From: Drosophila persimilis | Lineage: Eukaryota; Arthropoda; Insecta; Diptera; Drosophilidae | Direction of reading: 5' to 3' | Assembly: GCF_003286085.1 (NCBI RefSeq) | Contig: NW_020825312.1 | Coordinates: 3,596,001-3,660,000 of the forward strand | DNA: 64,000 bases | In this document: in pieces, positions 1-11,700 of the stretch | How the letters are laid out: each line of letters begins with the position of its first letter | How positions within the stretch are numbered: the stretch's first letter is position 1 | Notes under the pieces: model-generated | What the model saw: the letters and a program-made list of their open reading frames with translations, nothing else | What the model was told of the DNA's origin: nothing | Databases searched by the model: none | Position numbers and translations under genes: made by a program

Positions 1-405
1 ACTCTCATGGAGCTGCTCAACCAAATGGATGGCTTCGACTCGCTTGGCCAAGTGAAGATGATTATGGCCACGAATCGTCCGGATACTCTCGACCCGGCCC
101 TTTTACGTCCAGGCCGCTTGGACCGCAAGCTTGAGATCCCTCTTCCCAATGAAGTGGCACGCATGGACATACTCAAGATACACGCAGGACCGCTCTCCAA
201 GCAGGGCGTGATAGACTACGAGGCCATTGTAAAGCTCTCCGACACGTTCAACGGTGCCGACCTGCGCAACACATGCACTGAGGCTGGACTGTTTGCCCTT
301 CGCGCCGAACGTGAGTTCATTCTGCAGGAGGACTTCATGAAGGCGGTGCGCAAAATTGCCGGCAACAAGAAGCTGGAATCAAAATTGGACTACAAGCCTA
401 TTTAA
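1..405 (+). CDS. Rpt4R: 26S proteasome regulatory ATPase Rpt4, germline-type paralog, C-terminal part
   Basis: The window opens inside this gene; the reading frame is open from base 1 and ends with TAA at 403-405. The 134 residues seen are the C-terminal half of the AAA+ domain of a PSMC6/Rpt4 subunit, one of six ATPases of the 19S base that unfold substrates for the 20S proteasome. Visible landmarks are the MDGFDSL segment, the sensor-1 block MATNRPD, the arginine-finger block LLRPGRLDR, the FNGADLRN helix of the small domain and the tail KLDYKPI, which lacks an HbYX motif as in other Rpt4 proteins. Several positions differ from the highly conserved housekeeping Rpt4 (for example SKQGVIDYE and [12 protein letters not shown]). 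That, with synteny to other Muller D genes, points to Rpt4R rather than Rpt4. Family is certain; paralog choice is an inference. It converges with the nuclease gene that ends at 1037. Confidence 0.88.
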   Translation, partial: TLMELLNQMDGFDSLGQVKMIMATNRPDTLDPALLRPGRLDRKLEIPLPNEVARMDILKIHAGPLSKQGVIDYEAIVKLSDTFNGADLRNTCTEAGLFALRAEREFILQEDFMKAVRKIAGNKKLESKLDYKPI

Positions 406-728
406 GGACAAAATTTGCAAAATTTTCACCACTCCTTGAATTCAAAATTATGTATAGATGAATTAAATATGTCTAATTACCACTAATGTGTAGAGATTTT
501 CACTGTAATTTACTTTGTTGTTTTGTGGAATAGTCTGTTCTGTTAAATGAGATTCATTTTCTCTAGGAATATACATACAAATATGTATTGTGCTCTTCAG
601 TATGGATGTCCTCTTAATCGATCAGACTCTATGGTCCGTTTTCCGTTTTAGCGCATCGAAATCAATTTTCCAATTTTCTTCTAATACATTTTTTATCCTG
701 CTAACAAATGCCTACAAATTAGTCTTTC

Positions 729-734
729 AATAAA
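729..734 (+). terminator. Poly(A) signal, Rpt4R
   Basis: Canonical AATAAA followed by T-rich sequence, about 325 bp downstream of the Rpt4R stop codon and on the same strand. Confidence 0.5.
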
Positions 735-1002
735 CTCATTCAAATGTCACTCGTAGAGCCACAGCTGTTAAGTTATATGATTCTAGTTCGGAAACATACA
801 AATTGACCGTGGCCATGACAAATATGGAATGGTTTGGAAATATTTAATGAAAATTGGCCCCGCCATTGCTGTTCGCGTATGTAAGAGCAAGTATTACACC
901 TCCAATTGTTGGGCCGCCACTCGCGACAATTTCCGCGAATTTTGCCAACGAATTAAGGAGTTGGGCAGTTTTCATTTCCCCATTTCTGTTGTATCAATTA
1001 AT

Positions 1003-1008
1003 TTTATT
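1003..1008 (-). terminator. Poly(A) signal, EXOG-like nuclease gene
   Basis: Canonical AATAAA on the minus strand, 29 bp past the TAA at 1037-1039. The spacing is typical for a very short Drosophila 3' UTR. Confidence 0.65.
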
Positions 1009-1036
1009 TAAGTGCCAGCGAGTGCCAAATGATAAT

Positions 1037-2327
1037 TTAGTTGACATATTCAATATCTAGTGAACTATCGCTTGATGTGAAATCAAGTCGCTTCCGCTGG
1101 TCACCGTCGAAGAACTTGAGTCCGGCAAAGTGTTCAATATCCCGGACGTCAGCCAGAAAAGAGCGGAGATCTGTTTCAGCGTCGACCTCGGCATTGGGCA
1201 CCACATAGCCTTCCACGAAGGGCAAATCATCATTTTGCTTGTGCTCACTGATAATGACCTTAAAAAAGTGGGTGGGCACTGCGACTGTATTCATACCCAT
1301 CACATGGTGACGGATGGCCCAGTTCCTGAAGGTGATGCGTTGTGGCATGAACATGGGACCGGTGTATACGTACACCGAGCCCGACTTGAGTGCCAGCTCG
1401 CGGACATAGTGCTCCAGACGCAACCAGACATTATTTTTAAGGGCCCGACTGATTGGAACTATGTTGGGGAATTTGTACGCCTCGGTGAACATTGCTATGT
1501 CGCACTTGTAGTTCTGAGGCGACGCCATGTGGCCCCCCACCCACTCGGAATTTCGAAAGTCGCGCATATTCGCACTGAACATGGTCGGAATACTAGCATC
1601 GGGTATGTATTCGTTGGGCTTTTCTAGGGTCTGTGGATCTCTGTAGGTCAGGCATTCGCCTTTCAGATGCTCACAGACCCAATGGGCGATGCGATTGCGT
1701 CTATCATACGAGACCACAAAGTTCTTATAGACATGTATCTCGTCCATTCCAGGAAAGCCGTACTTCATAATGCTGGCTACATGTGATATCTCCTTGTATT
1801 GAGGCTGTTCAGCTCCTATTGAAAAGGTCATGAACATGATCTGTATAGGTTCGAATTGGGAATTAAATTATTTCTGGACAGATGGTTTACAACTCTTAAA
1901 GCACTCACCACGTGGTTTACTTGGCTACGGCTCCAAAGAATGAATTGCTCAAACAGAGACATACTGCCAGTATCGGGTGATGATTCGATTTCCGACGATT
2001 CAGTTTCGCTCCCCGCGAAGGTACTCCCACTCATTGTGCTCACCGAATTCTGTGTTGGCTGTACTGCAGCTGGAGCTGGGGATGTTATCCCTAGAAACGA
2101 TAGCTACAGATAGAATTAGAGATTTTTGCTTCAGCAATGGTTAGGTCAAATCAATCTTTCATTCATACCGATTTGAATATCTTACGGCGGCTCTGGTACA
2201 CATACGCATCGCTGACCATCGTATTGTTTAGCTTTCGATATGATATGTCCTGCTGCGCAAGGGCTCCGATTAGAAAACCTACCGCGCCGGACACAGCAAT
2301 CAACGGAAAAATAATATAGATTGGCAT
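1037..2327 (-). CDS. Membrane-anchored EXOG/EndoG-like DNA/RNA non-specific nuclease (Tengl-type)
   Basis: Three exons rebuilt from splice sites and phase: 2169-2327, 1909-2103 and 1037-1840, joined in phase 0 with GT-AG introns, giving 385 aa. Exon 1 encodes a short N-terminal hydrophobic stretch (about residues 3-24) that looks like a mitochondrial or membrane anchor. Exon 2 encodes a Ser/Thr/Glu-rich linker. Exon 3 holds the beta-beta-alpha-metal nuclease domain: YDRRNRIAHWVCEHL, the active-site block at residues 217-222, FPNIVPIS, and a metal-binding region LKNNVWLRLE near residues 253-261, then the YTGPMF and VPTHFFKV strands. The block pattern is closer to EXOG (WSRGHMAP) than to EndoG (DRGH). 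The catalytic His (about H222) is kept but the Arg two residues before it is Gly (WVGGH), so activity may be altered. D. melanogaster has several testis EndoG-like (Tengl) genes; I cannot say which is the ortholog. The ATG at 2327 is the first of the exon. Confidence 0.82.
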
Positions 2328-2628
2328 CTTTTGAATTTAATTCAATTTCGATTCAATTCCGAATTTAGGCACATCAAATGGTGATTCAACAAATAATTTT
2401 GCGTATGAAGGGCACTACATTTCCGTTGGACTTGGCAGTTTTATCTCCTTAATCCAACATCTGCTGGCACTAAATACATTGAAATATATAACAAAATCAA
2501 ATAATATACATCAAATTATGTAAAGATGAATTTTTACTTTGACATTTTGATCAAAACAGTTGAAGCGAAGAAAAACTATTACTCGAGTGATGACAATTTC
2601 CGAAATTTTGAGATGGTAAAATATCATA

Positions 2629-2636
2629 TATCGATA
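2629..2636. promoter_or_regulatory. DRE (DREF-binding) octamer TATCGATA
   Basis: A perfect palindromic TATCGATA lies about 300 bp upstream of the nuclease ATG at 2327; a second TATCGAT core follows near 2653. DREs are common in proximal promoters of Drosophila housekeeping and proliferation genes. The distance is larger than usual and the transcription start is unknown, so the link is tentative. Confidence 0.35.
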
Positions 2637-3274
2637 AACATCAAAAGCTTAGTATCGATTATTTGTGTGCAAGTTTTGCACGCAGTTTCAAAAAATAAAT
2701 GGCAAAACATAGCTTCATATATATATCTCTCCATTATGTAAACCATTTTGGGTCGTCGTCCCATATATTACTTTGGGTAGTCTCCCGATATTTTATTATC
2801 GCCAAATAGTTTCTGCTCGAAATTTCGTCCATCGGAGGGAGCCGATGACTGGCGCATTCTCTCCCTCTCTCACTCCGTCTTTTCGCAAAAACAATGAATT
2901 GATTTGTTGGTTAATTCGGGGAGGGGCAATCTCTCCGCGATCTCTCTTCATTTTCTTCGCATTTGTCATGAGAGACGGGAAAAGCATAGAGAAAAAGAGA
3001 GGAACCGCGAGCTCTTGTTATGTTTTACTGTTAATTCTTGCATTCTGTGTATCATCTATCCAACTAATGACCTACATATTTGATTAGAATTTGAAAATAT
3101 TTCATCTATTTCGATTTGTTTACTATTATTTTTTATTCCGCTACATCTCTCTCTCTCTCTCTTTTATCTCTCAAGCCAACAGAACCCGTTATATCTCGCT
3201 CCCCTCGGAAAGGGGAACGCACTGCACGATTAAGAGTGAGAGATAATGAGTAAGCGCGTGCAAGGGGCAGCGTA

Positions 3275-3541
3275 GCCACTGCATGCACTTGTAACAGTGT
3301 TACAGTATCACAGGAGTCTGAATACAAAAATGGGTTGCTCTATAGCTCTAGTTTCTATAGTCTCTGAGATCTAGGCGCTCATTAAGACGGACGGATAGAC
3401 GGTCAGTAAGACATTGCTACATCGACTCGGCTATTGATACTGATCATATATGTATACATACATATGCATGTATGTACTTTATGGCTTCGGAGACCACATA
3501 ACTAATATATCCCTAAACTCTTCCACTGCCGTGTATAAAAT
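3275..3541 (+). repeat. Degenerate DINE-1/INE-1-like element, copy A
   Basis: It shares an ordered set of blocks with the fuller copy at 52.9-53.6 kb: ATCACAGGAGTCTG, a CTCTAG..TCTATAGTCTCTGAGATC block, GACGGACGG microsatellite, ATCGACTCGGCTATTGAT, a TATATGTATACATACA stretch, ACTTTATGG..TCGGA and a terminal GTGTATAAAA. These blocks match the DNAREP1/DINE-1 (Helentron-associated, non-autonomous) family as I remember it. There is no coding capacity. The left boundary is unclear. Confidence 0.65.
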
Positions 3542-4824
3542 CCAGAACTAGCTATAAACTTGCTCCTAGCTCCCAAGTGAGAGTTGCTGAAGGAAAAACT
3601 AAGTAATTTATGGTAATTGCTTCTGCTCTCACTTTAACCCTGCGAAAGCCTCTATGGCTGAACTGAATGTCCTTAAAAATATAAATAATTTTGTCTTCTA
3701 TTTATATTGTTACCATAACCCCGGCTCCAGTCCGGAGGCTGTCTAGTGGGTAAAATGAATCGACATCACGCGCTTAAACGAGTAAGGGTAAACCTTGAGG
3801 GAAGCCAAATCCCGAACAGGCAACCACTGCCTTAAAAGTATCTGGGTCGGGATTTTGTGAGGATGGGTCTGGGAGGAGGCACACAAAAAGCTGAAATATT
3901 AAGTTTTCGGAAAACGAAACTGGATTTCTATTCAATAAGTTTTCCAGCTGGCCTTCTGCAGGCTGCTGGTATGCGGTCGGGCCCAGCGCTGTCTCGGAAG
4001 CATGCTCTCGATTTTTGTTGCGGACACAACATGCGGCGCAGATTCGGCAGGCGCCTGCCGGTTAAGGCCAAACTTTGCCCCTCAGACAGACCGACTGAGC
4101 GACAGCAGATGCCAAGCTATCCTGGCAATGAAGTCCTTCGAATTTGCTCCAGTGGCTCCTGTGTCTCCACGAAAGAAATTAAACGCAGCGCTGCAACAGA
4201 CGGTGAGGCTTATGGAATGGGGCAGCTTGTTGCAACTTTGCCTGGTGCGTGGTTTTCTGTTGTTTTCTGGATCTCTCTGTGTTAGAGATTGTCATCGGGT
4301 CAGATGTTCCTGGTAAAATTGCGGCCTGACTTTTGCTCAAAACTTGCATGCAGCGTCAAACGATGTACATTGAGGATTAGTATTAAAGATGGATGGTTTC
4401 TGATTTTATTTCGAGCAACACAGTAAGACAGCTCAATCTAAATGGCTCTGTGTTTTTTTAGCTTTTGGATTTTTCATAATCACATTGTTTTTGTAATTGG
4501 GAAATCTACCGATTTTCACTGAGGCAATTGGCACAAGATGTATGTACGAGTACTTATCGTTTGAATCCATTCGAAAAAGGGGTTTTAATGGTTTAAACTT
4601 GAGTTCTTGACGTTAATCCGAATTTGGTAATTACTCTGCCTATAATAATTATTTGCTGCTAAGTGAATTCAATTGCATTGTGTAATCCGCAGATTTGTAT
4701 TTGTGTTTTATTTTATTGCATGTACTTTCATATTTCATATTTATTATGTTTGCACAGTTCGCATATTAAAATAAACACATGATTGCTTATTTGTGTTTAA
4801 TTAAACAGACAGAAAAAAAACCTG

Positions 4825-5227
4825 CGGGAACGTTGTGAGCCGCGGCAAGTGCCGAGGCTCTACTTTATGATATGCCAGGTACTCAGTCAGTATAAAGTGA
4901 GCTTATGATTTATGTAATTTATACAATATATTGTATTTGGCGTTGTGTATCGGTATATTGGTATTGGTATATTCGCAAAAAGGGAAGAACTGATTTTTCT
5001 CCAACAAAAAATGTTTATAAGAATCGGTCGAGCTGTTTGATAGACTTTTATATATTCGATTTTATTCTCACACCCACACCAGCCGTTTGTTTCTGCTTCG
5101 CTCCACCAGAGGGCACACACTGCACGAGGAGAGTGTGTGTGAGAGTGAGAACAAGTAAATGCGTGGCTATGCTATCGTAGGCTACCAATGTAATATACCC
5201 TTATACTCTTCGAGTACCGGGTAGAAA
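4825..5227 (+). repeat. Degenerate DINE-1/INE-1-like element, copy B
   Basis: It starts with GGGAACGTTGTGAG, as does the copy at 52911, and contains GGCTCTACTTTATG, ACTCAGTCAGTAT, a GAGAGTGTGTGTGAGAG microsatellite core, and ends with ACTCTTCGAGTACCGGGTA. The same ends occur at 41.85 and 42.07 kb. The middle (about 4900-5090) is AT-rich and differs from the other copies. Confidence 0.65.
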
Positions 5228-6010
5228 AACCAAAATTTTTCTAGAGGGTGCACGTGTACTGGTCTGGGGGTATGATCGGGTTGAGGATTATAAATAACAT
5301 TAATTGCACAGAGTAAATGCTTCCAGATTCCGCAGATGGGTCTGGGTGAGACCAACCAAAATATAAGTGAATAAAAAACAAATTCTCATATAATTCTGTC
5401 CCTATATTTTTTTCTAAATTGAAACTTAAAATTTGTACATTCAAGTTAAAATTTTTTATTGTCTTCTATAAGAAAGAAAGAGAGATGATTCATTATAAAA
5501 GTCTGAGCTTGTTGGGTTTCATTTATCTGAAGAATGTATTGCGTTCTTGCATTGTTTAACATGCCTCATAGTAATTATGTGGCTGGCATAGTATTTGCAC
5601 ATTGCCCGATCTGCATATAATGCAAATTTGAGGGCCAGCCTGCATTTCATTAACACGATTCGGGGGAATGCAGATGCAGCCAGCAGCAGAAATATAAGCA
5701 ACATTCCACTCCACCTCCACTCATCCAGGTGGATGGCCGTACATCAAGATGAAGGATGAGCGCACTCCGGAGGATATATGTGGCACATGTGCAAGTGCTA
5801 CACATGCTGCACACAGAAGTGTGGCCGTGCCTCCTAGTGCTAACTGGTGTCAGCCATGGGGATGCTGAGGTTAACAAAAATGGCAACGGCATCATTCTGG
5901 CGACTGCGAAATTGCCTTGGATGCTAAATGAATGCAGTTGAATATTTCACTGTCGCTCCGTCACCCCATCATCCCATCCACATCCGGCTCGAACTCTTCT
6001 CCGGAGAGCA

Positions 6011-6047
6011 GTAACATTAACATTAACATTAAAATCAACATTAACAG
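6011..6047 (+). repeat. Imperfect ATTAAC hexamer tandem
   Basis: About six ATTAAC units with two point changes lie some 170 bp upstream of the TATA box at 6218. Confidence 0.7.
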
Positions 6048-6217
6048 TGAAATATTCTGGAGAGGCTCAACAAGCGTTAACATTGCGACCCACTGCCTTA
6101 GTTCGGCGCAAATGTTACGGCAGGTCACTTACGTTCCACATTGGTATCCACACTCACTTTGGCATCCACAGCTGTTGCTTATGCTGTTATCCTTCTGTTA
6201 GCCTGTCGTCCTGCCGC

Positions 6218-6254
6218 TATAAAACACCAGACTGACTCCTGGCCGGGCTCATTC
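6218..6254 (+). promoter_or_regulatory. Core promoter: TATA box plus initiator
   Basis: TATAAAA at 6218-6224 is followed by TCATTC at 6249-6254, which fits the fly initiator TCA(G/T)T(C/T) exactly. Taking the A at 6251 as +1 places the TATA at about -33, the expected spacing. The start codon of the next gene is 131 bp downstream. No clear DPE is visible at +28. Confidence 0.7.
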
Positions 6255-6381
6255 CGCTGATAGCCTCGTGAGGCAACGGTAACTGGTTTTGCGCGACCGC
6301 GAGCGACGCGCGGCATGTGAATGCGGAAAGGCGAATGCGAGATTCGGCGGAAACTGCGAATCTTTCCGGGCGCTGCGAGCC

Positions 6382-7821
6382 ATGACTTCCGGGGAGTGGG
6401 ACCTGCGGGCGCTGAAGGCGCTCGAGGAGGAGGAGCAGCGCGAGTTCCTGGCCCTCAGCCAGAGGAATCTGTTTGAGCCATCTGATGTCGGTGCCAGTGC
6501 CAGTGCCGGTGTCGGTGCCAGCGCCAAGCCAGCCCTGACCTACGCCCAGCTGCATCCACATCTGCTCAAGCTCCCCACCATCGACGAGTGTCAGCTGATT
6601 GCCGCCAAGCAGCAGTCCGGTGGACGACACGGTAGCCTGGCCGGACTACGCTTCACGCGCGCCCTCTCCCTCTCCGCGCACTCGCTGTCCCCAAGGGGCG
6701 GAGGCGGGGGCTTCGGCAAGAAACTGAGAGCACGCCTCGTTGGCGCCAAATCCAGCGGATCTCTATCGCCCTCGCGCCACTCCCACAGTTACAGTGTATC
6801 GCCAGTCTACACCCCGCCCCCCATGCGTCGCTGTGCCACGCTGCATCACACTCAGCCGGTACGGAAGACGTTCAAGAACCTGCAACAGCTGCAGGACCGC
6901 AAGCGGCAGGCCAACCAGAGCGCAACGCCTCCCCTGGCGTTGCCAGGCCAGCTGCAGCGGATTGCGGGCACGGGCAAGACCTACTGGAAGTACGGAGCCA
7001 ACTCCACGGCCGCCTCCATAATCGGGCAGCGCACTCGACGCCAGCAACAGCACGGTACGGAGCCTCCTGTCGAGTCGAACGCCGCCTCGGATCTCGATCT
7101 CAATACGGAACAGCTGGAGTCGGATGTTCTTGACAGTGCCACAGAGACGGGCTCCTGCAGCGTGCCCCTGCCAGCGGCGGACTCCAACGAGATGCTTCGG
7201 CTGATGCTGAGCGCTGCGAGTTCGGCGGTAACAGTGACTCCCACGGCCGCAGCAGCAGCAGCAGCAACTGGTGGCCCAGCCCCAGTAGCAGCTCCGCTCA
7301 GGCGATACCAGCCTATCGGCGACGTTGAGGAGGAAACTGTTGCTTACGAAGCTTTCCACAAGCCCAAAAGCTTCGAGCGTGGCGCGCTTATACGCGGTGG
7401 CAGCCTAACAGTGGAAGAGAACAACAGCAACAGTCCCCGCAACAGCCCGGGCCGAGCAATGCAATCCACACTGGCAGGCGGACTGGTAGGCAGCCGTAGG
7501 ATATTCAAGTCCGCCTCCCTCGACTGGCCGGGCGAACCCCAGACACACCCACAGGTACAGCAACAGATTAACGGCCTGACCACAAATCCGCTCGAGATTG
7601 TGGACCAGCAGACAATGGAGGCTCGTTACAAGCAGCGGGAGTGGGAGCACATCCACCACCATCACCAGCACCAGCACCAGCTAGACGCCTCTCTCGGCCT
7701 CGGCCTCGGTGTGGGTCTGCCGGGGGGCAGCACTATAATGGACGATGAGCTGGAGCAGCACATCAAGCACTGTTCGTGCTCCTGCAATCACATGGGCTAT
7801 GGCAACTCGATGGACTATCAG
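6382..7821 (+). CDS. Unrecognised low-complexity Ser/Gln/Ala-rich protein, first coding exon (480 codons)
   Basis: The frame is open across 6289-7887, but the first ATG in frame is at 6382, 131 bp after the predicted initiator. The exon most likely ends at 7821, where CAG is followed by the donor GTGAGTGG; 6382-7821 is exactly 480 codons. The N-terminus is acidic and helical (ALKALEEEEQREFLALSQ). Later come basic and SP-rich stretches, polyA (near 285-295), two similar SFERG / KSASLDWPGE type Ser-basic motifs, a His/Gln run near 430 and a Cys cluster (HCSCSCNH) near the exon end. I recognise no domain and no signal peptide or membrane segment. The C-terminus is uncertain: unspliced reading stops at 7885-7887; spliced in phase 0 it could continue at 8018-8062 or 8246-8365. 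Codon use is G/C-rich as expected of a real exon, and the upstream TATA+Inr supports it. Confidence 0.72.
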
Positions 7822-7887
7822 GTGAGTGGAAGCGAAGTCCAGAACATGGATTTAATAACTTCGAAAAAACCTTCATCCGACTACTGA

Positions 7888-8797
7888 TGGTAATCGACTT
7901 TAACTGGGAATAGTACATGATATTTGCGGTATACATAAGCATGTATGTAAATGCTCTATTCACCTTTGCGAAAGAGTATTTTAAGTTCCATCCAGCCCCC
8001 TTGCTTATGCCGTGCAGGTACTGCAGTTGCCACTCTTCACGTGCGCACTCTCCGGCAAATGATTCCGGCATGTAATTTTAATTGCGCTGCTTCAACCAAA
8101 CGGCGTGTCCGGCTTTACAGCTCCCACACCTTTTACAATTCCTAATGCTTTCATATAAGTTGAAGCTAAACTGATTACCATCATGGCTCTTTGTGAGGGA
8201 ATTCCAGAGTTCATGACTGGCAGAGGGAGAGATTGCTGCTTGCAGATCAACTTGGGGCTGCCCTATGCTGTTGCTGCTGCTGCTGCAGGATGCAACTGCG
8301 TCAAGTGCCCCATTGTTGTGTTGGGGAGGCATCCAGGTTGGCGAGAACTTTTTCCAAGTAATTGAATACTCCTCCGAGTCGAACAAAGAGCCAGCAGGTA
8401 TCTCCCTCTTTTCCTTTTCCAACTATAGTTGGGGCATTCTTACACTCTTCATTGTCCGACTTTTAGTTTAAAAGCTGTCAATTCAGATACGGGACCGCCT
8501 GTTGTGATTCCCCGATCTTTTCTTCCTTAAAGATTCTGTACTAATATGCACTGGGTTCATGCACAAAGGAGGTATACACAGATGGTTATTCAGACATTTA
8601 AAGATAGTACTTTGATTAGGCTTTATAGGAAAAAAAAAAAATGTTTACATCGTAAGTAAATCTACAATAAGAGTGGGCTTGGGATATGCATTAGGGACTG
8701 ATAGAGTATAACTTTTAAATCTAATACGATTGAATATCCATTGGGGGGGTCATGCGTCTAAAGGCTGGGACTGTGCGTCTGCTTCTGCGACTCCCAA
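7888..8797. other. Region between the 6.4-kb gene and the byn stop
   Basis: This interval may hold the last exon(s) of the + strand gene and the 3' UTR of byn (-). Two acceptor candidates for the + gene are TGCAG before 8018 (opens 14 residues to TGA at 8060) and a pyrimidine-rich CTGCTTGCAG before 8246 (opens 39 residues to TGA at 8363, including a short polyA run and CNCVKC). I found no AATAAA or ATTAAA for either gene. Confidence 0.45.
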
Positions 8798-11700
8798 TCA
8801 CTGCAGCGTGCTCTGGGGCGGAGTCAGGGGCGTCCAAGTGTCGGCGCTGACCGCAGTGACCACTGAGGTGGGCACAGCCGTTGGAATGGTACTGGCGCTG
8901 GCCACGACTACCCCCCTATCCACAGAGTGATGATCCAAGGCGGAGGACGACTCCAGCTTAATGTCGTTGTGCTGCACGGTCTTCAGGCTGGAACCGGGGC
9001 ACTCCAGGGTAATGACCGAGCTGTGCTCCTCGCTCGGCTTGTACATATCGGACTGCGGATCGTCCAGCGCCTTCGAAACGTCCACGGGCTCCAGAGGATG
9101 GGAGGCGTAGCTGTAAGCAGAACGCGATTCGAGAGGGGAATCATTGATAACTACTTTAGCGATAAGTGGATAAAGTTCCCGATCCTGGCACTCCCAACAC
9201 CTACCCGATTTCCAGCGGTATGTACTCCGGCTGGTAGTAGGCGGCTGCTGCTGCATTCTGATACAGTCCGTACTCTGCCCCGGATCCGTTGTGCCACCCG
9301 CCCGTGGGGTAACTGAGGGCCGACGGTCCATTCAGCACGTTCGTATACAGCTGGTGGGTGGGCGAGGTGGGCGTGGGGTGGTACATTTGGTGCGTGCCTC
9401 CGTACGCCGCCTGGGAAGTGCCCACTCCAGTAGCCCCCACTCCTGTGCCGTACAGGTCCGTCTGTCCCATGTTGTACTGATGGCCATGGGGCGTCAGATG
9501 ATGGATAGTGTAGCTGGGTGAAGGAGTCGTGTAGCTCGGTGATCCGTTCGTGGGCGATGGCGAATTGTGTGTGGCTGAAGTGACAAAAGGGATAATGTCT
9601 TTCTTCGGGACAGGGACAAGGACTGGGACAGCGCACTACTCACAGATGGTGCTGCGACTGCTGCTGCACACGTTCATGGGCATGGGGCCGGGCACACTCG
9701 TGGCGTTCCAGTAGTTGCCATTGCTCTGCCAGCTGCCGGGATACGAGAACACCGAGGCCGTGGGACTGGCCTCTACTGGGACTGGCATGAAGCCCGACTG
9801 CGAGTATGCGCTGCCGTAGCATCCGACTCCTGCTCCGCTGCTGCTGCTGCTCACGCTGGTGCTCACAGATCCCGTCGTTACCGACTGCAGACTGGTGGGT
9901 GTTTGAGGGGCCGACGGTGGCTGCGGCGATGAGGAGGAGGCATTGCCGGCGCTGCCATTCGATCCAGAGCCCGATCCGGAGACAACCCGTGGCCTGCTGT
10001 AGGGCGTAGAGCGGGTGGTAGAGGCCACGCTGGGCCTGGACAGCGAACGTCCGTAGCGATCACAGCTAGATCCCGAGGTGGCTGCCGACGACACTGTGTT
10101 GGCGCCTACTAGGCTGTGGCTCTGTCCTAGGGGCAATGGTGGCGGGGCAGCCACTGCAGCGGCAGCGGCGGCGGCGGCATAGTGCGTGGGTGGAGGAATC
10201 AGCCAGCCGTAATGGGTGTCGTGCGGATACAGTGTGTCCGGCCGTTCTTTGGCGTCGAGGAAGGCCTTGGCGAAGGGATTGTACTTGATCTTGAGCGAGG
10301 TTACCTCCTCGTTCTGGTATGCCGTCACGGCGATGAACTGCGTTTCCGGAAAGGGGTATGTCACCACGTGCCGCTGCTCGGAGCCCACACGCACCAGGTG
10401 CACCCTCGGCTCGTACTTGTGCAGGGAGTTAAGCATTATCTGCGTGTAGACATGGAAATGTAAGCTCTGGTTTGCCTGAGAAGGATTAATTTCTGATCAC
10501 TCACCTGCCCGTTGCCATTGGTCTTGTTTGTCAGCTTAACCTTGGCAAATGAAATGGGCTCCTTCATCCAGTGGGCCCCGAAATTGGGGGACTCGGGATG
10601 GACATAGATGGGATTCGAGGGAGGTACCTCCGCCTTGCCGCCGGGAACCTGTAAGATATAATGTGATGATGATATTTGTTTTGATGTTGTTGTCAGACAT
10701 TTTATTATTTACGCTTAAATTGAATGATTTATATCTGGGACCGAAATATTATACAAATTCAGTTTCAGTTTTGTACGTTTTTCTTCAATGATATTGATTC
10801 GTTTTGAATAAAACTCAATGGAAAAATGTTGGGGAGCTGAGAATAAATTTGTACTAATAATAGATACATATCCTTTTGCATTGTGCCAAGGTGAACACAT
10901 TAAACAAGTTTTAAGTTATAGAAAACGTATTTATTTTGATGAAAATATGGTCAAAATCTCATGTTTTTTTTGCATAAGCAGCCCAATTTGTAGACATGAA
11001 TTTTTTTTTATTTTTTATTAAAGATTTTGTAGAATACCCCAATTAGTACAGATATGCATAATTTTTTTTAACTCCCTAAGATTTGTTCATTATTTAAATT
11101 TGAGTTTTATTTTTGAGTAAATATATAAATAGTAATCATTAAATAATCATTATCTTTGAGTTTTATTTTTTCATCATTGTGGTCTAAGTTTTATAAAATT
11201 ACTCATTCTAATGATTATTGAATTAAAAAATTTTAAAATCAATTGGGAAATGCAGAGAATATACACATAAATAATTTCTTTCTAGGCCCATTACAATTGA
11301 GGGATTTTTCTTTAACATGGAACAAATTTTTTATTATTTACTATCGCTGATTTATACCAGTAGATTCGCTCCGAGAGAGTGGAAATTGTAGAATGAATTT
11401 TCACTCTTATCAAATATTTTGTTCAAATATATTGCATAATTAAATTAAATATCTCACTGCTGTCTAAAATAGTTTTAAGTAGTTGTCCGATGTTCTACTC
11501 AAATCGGCGGGAGCGAGCGAAGCAAATGTTCAAGGAGCTTGGGTCCTAGTCTATATATATGAGAAAGTGTTTTATCTTTGATTTAATATATGCAGTGTCA
11601 AAAAATCCTTTTAATAAATTAAATGTGTTTAAATCAGGGACCGCAAATAATAATTATGAAGATGTGAAGAAAATGTGTTACGGCAACATGGAATACAAAA

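Larger units (their letters stand above)
406..1036. other. Intergenic stretch between two convergent 3' ends
   Basis: This 631-bp stretch holds the 3' UTRs of both flanking genes. On + an AATAAA lies at 729-734, about 325 bp after the Rpt4R stop. On - an AATAAA (TTTATT on +) lies at 1003-1008, about 30 bp after the nuclease stop. Small frames at 829-1060 show no protein-like features and cover the 3' UTR zone. Confidence 0.6.
2328..6217. other. Intergenic region with DINE-like repeats
   Basis: About 3.9 kb between the start of the nuclease gene (-) and the TATA promoter at 6218 (+). It contains a DRE octamer near 2629, a CT-rich microsatellite near 3146-3163, two degenerate DINE-like copies (about 3275-3541 and 4825-5227) and an imperfect ATTAAC tandem at about 6011-6047. 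Open frames here (such as 3857-4285 and 5650-5895) have no recognisable domain, no conserved composition and no supporting splice context. I see no gene. Confidence 0.6.

Noticed and set aside
6289..6381. N-terminal extension of the 6.4-kb gene
   Set aside because: The open frame has no ATG before 6382; this stretch is best read as 5' UTR after the initiator at 6251.
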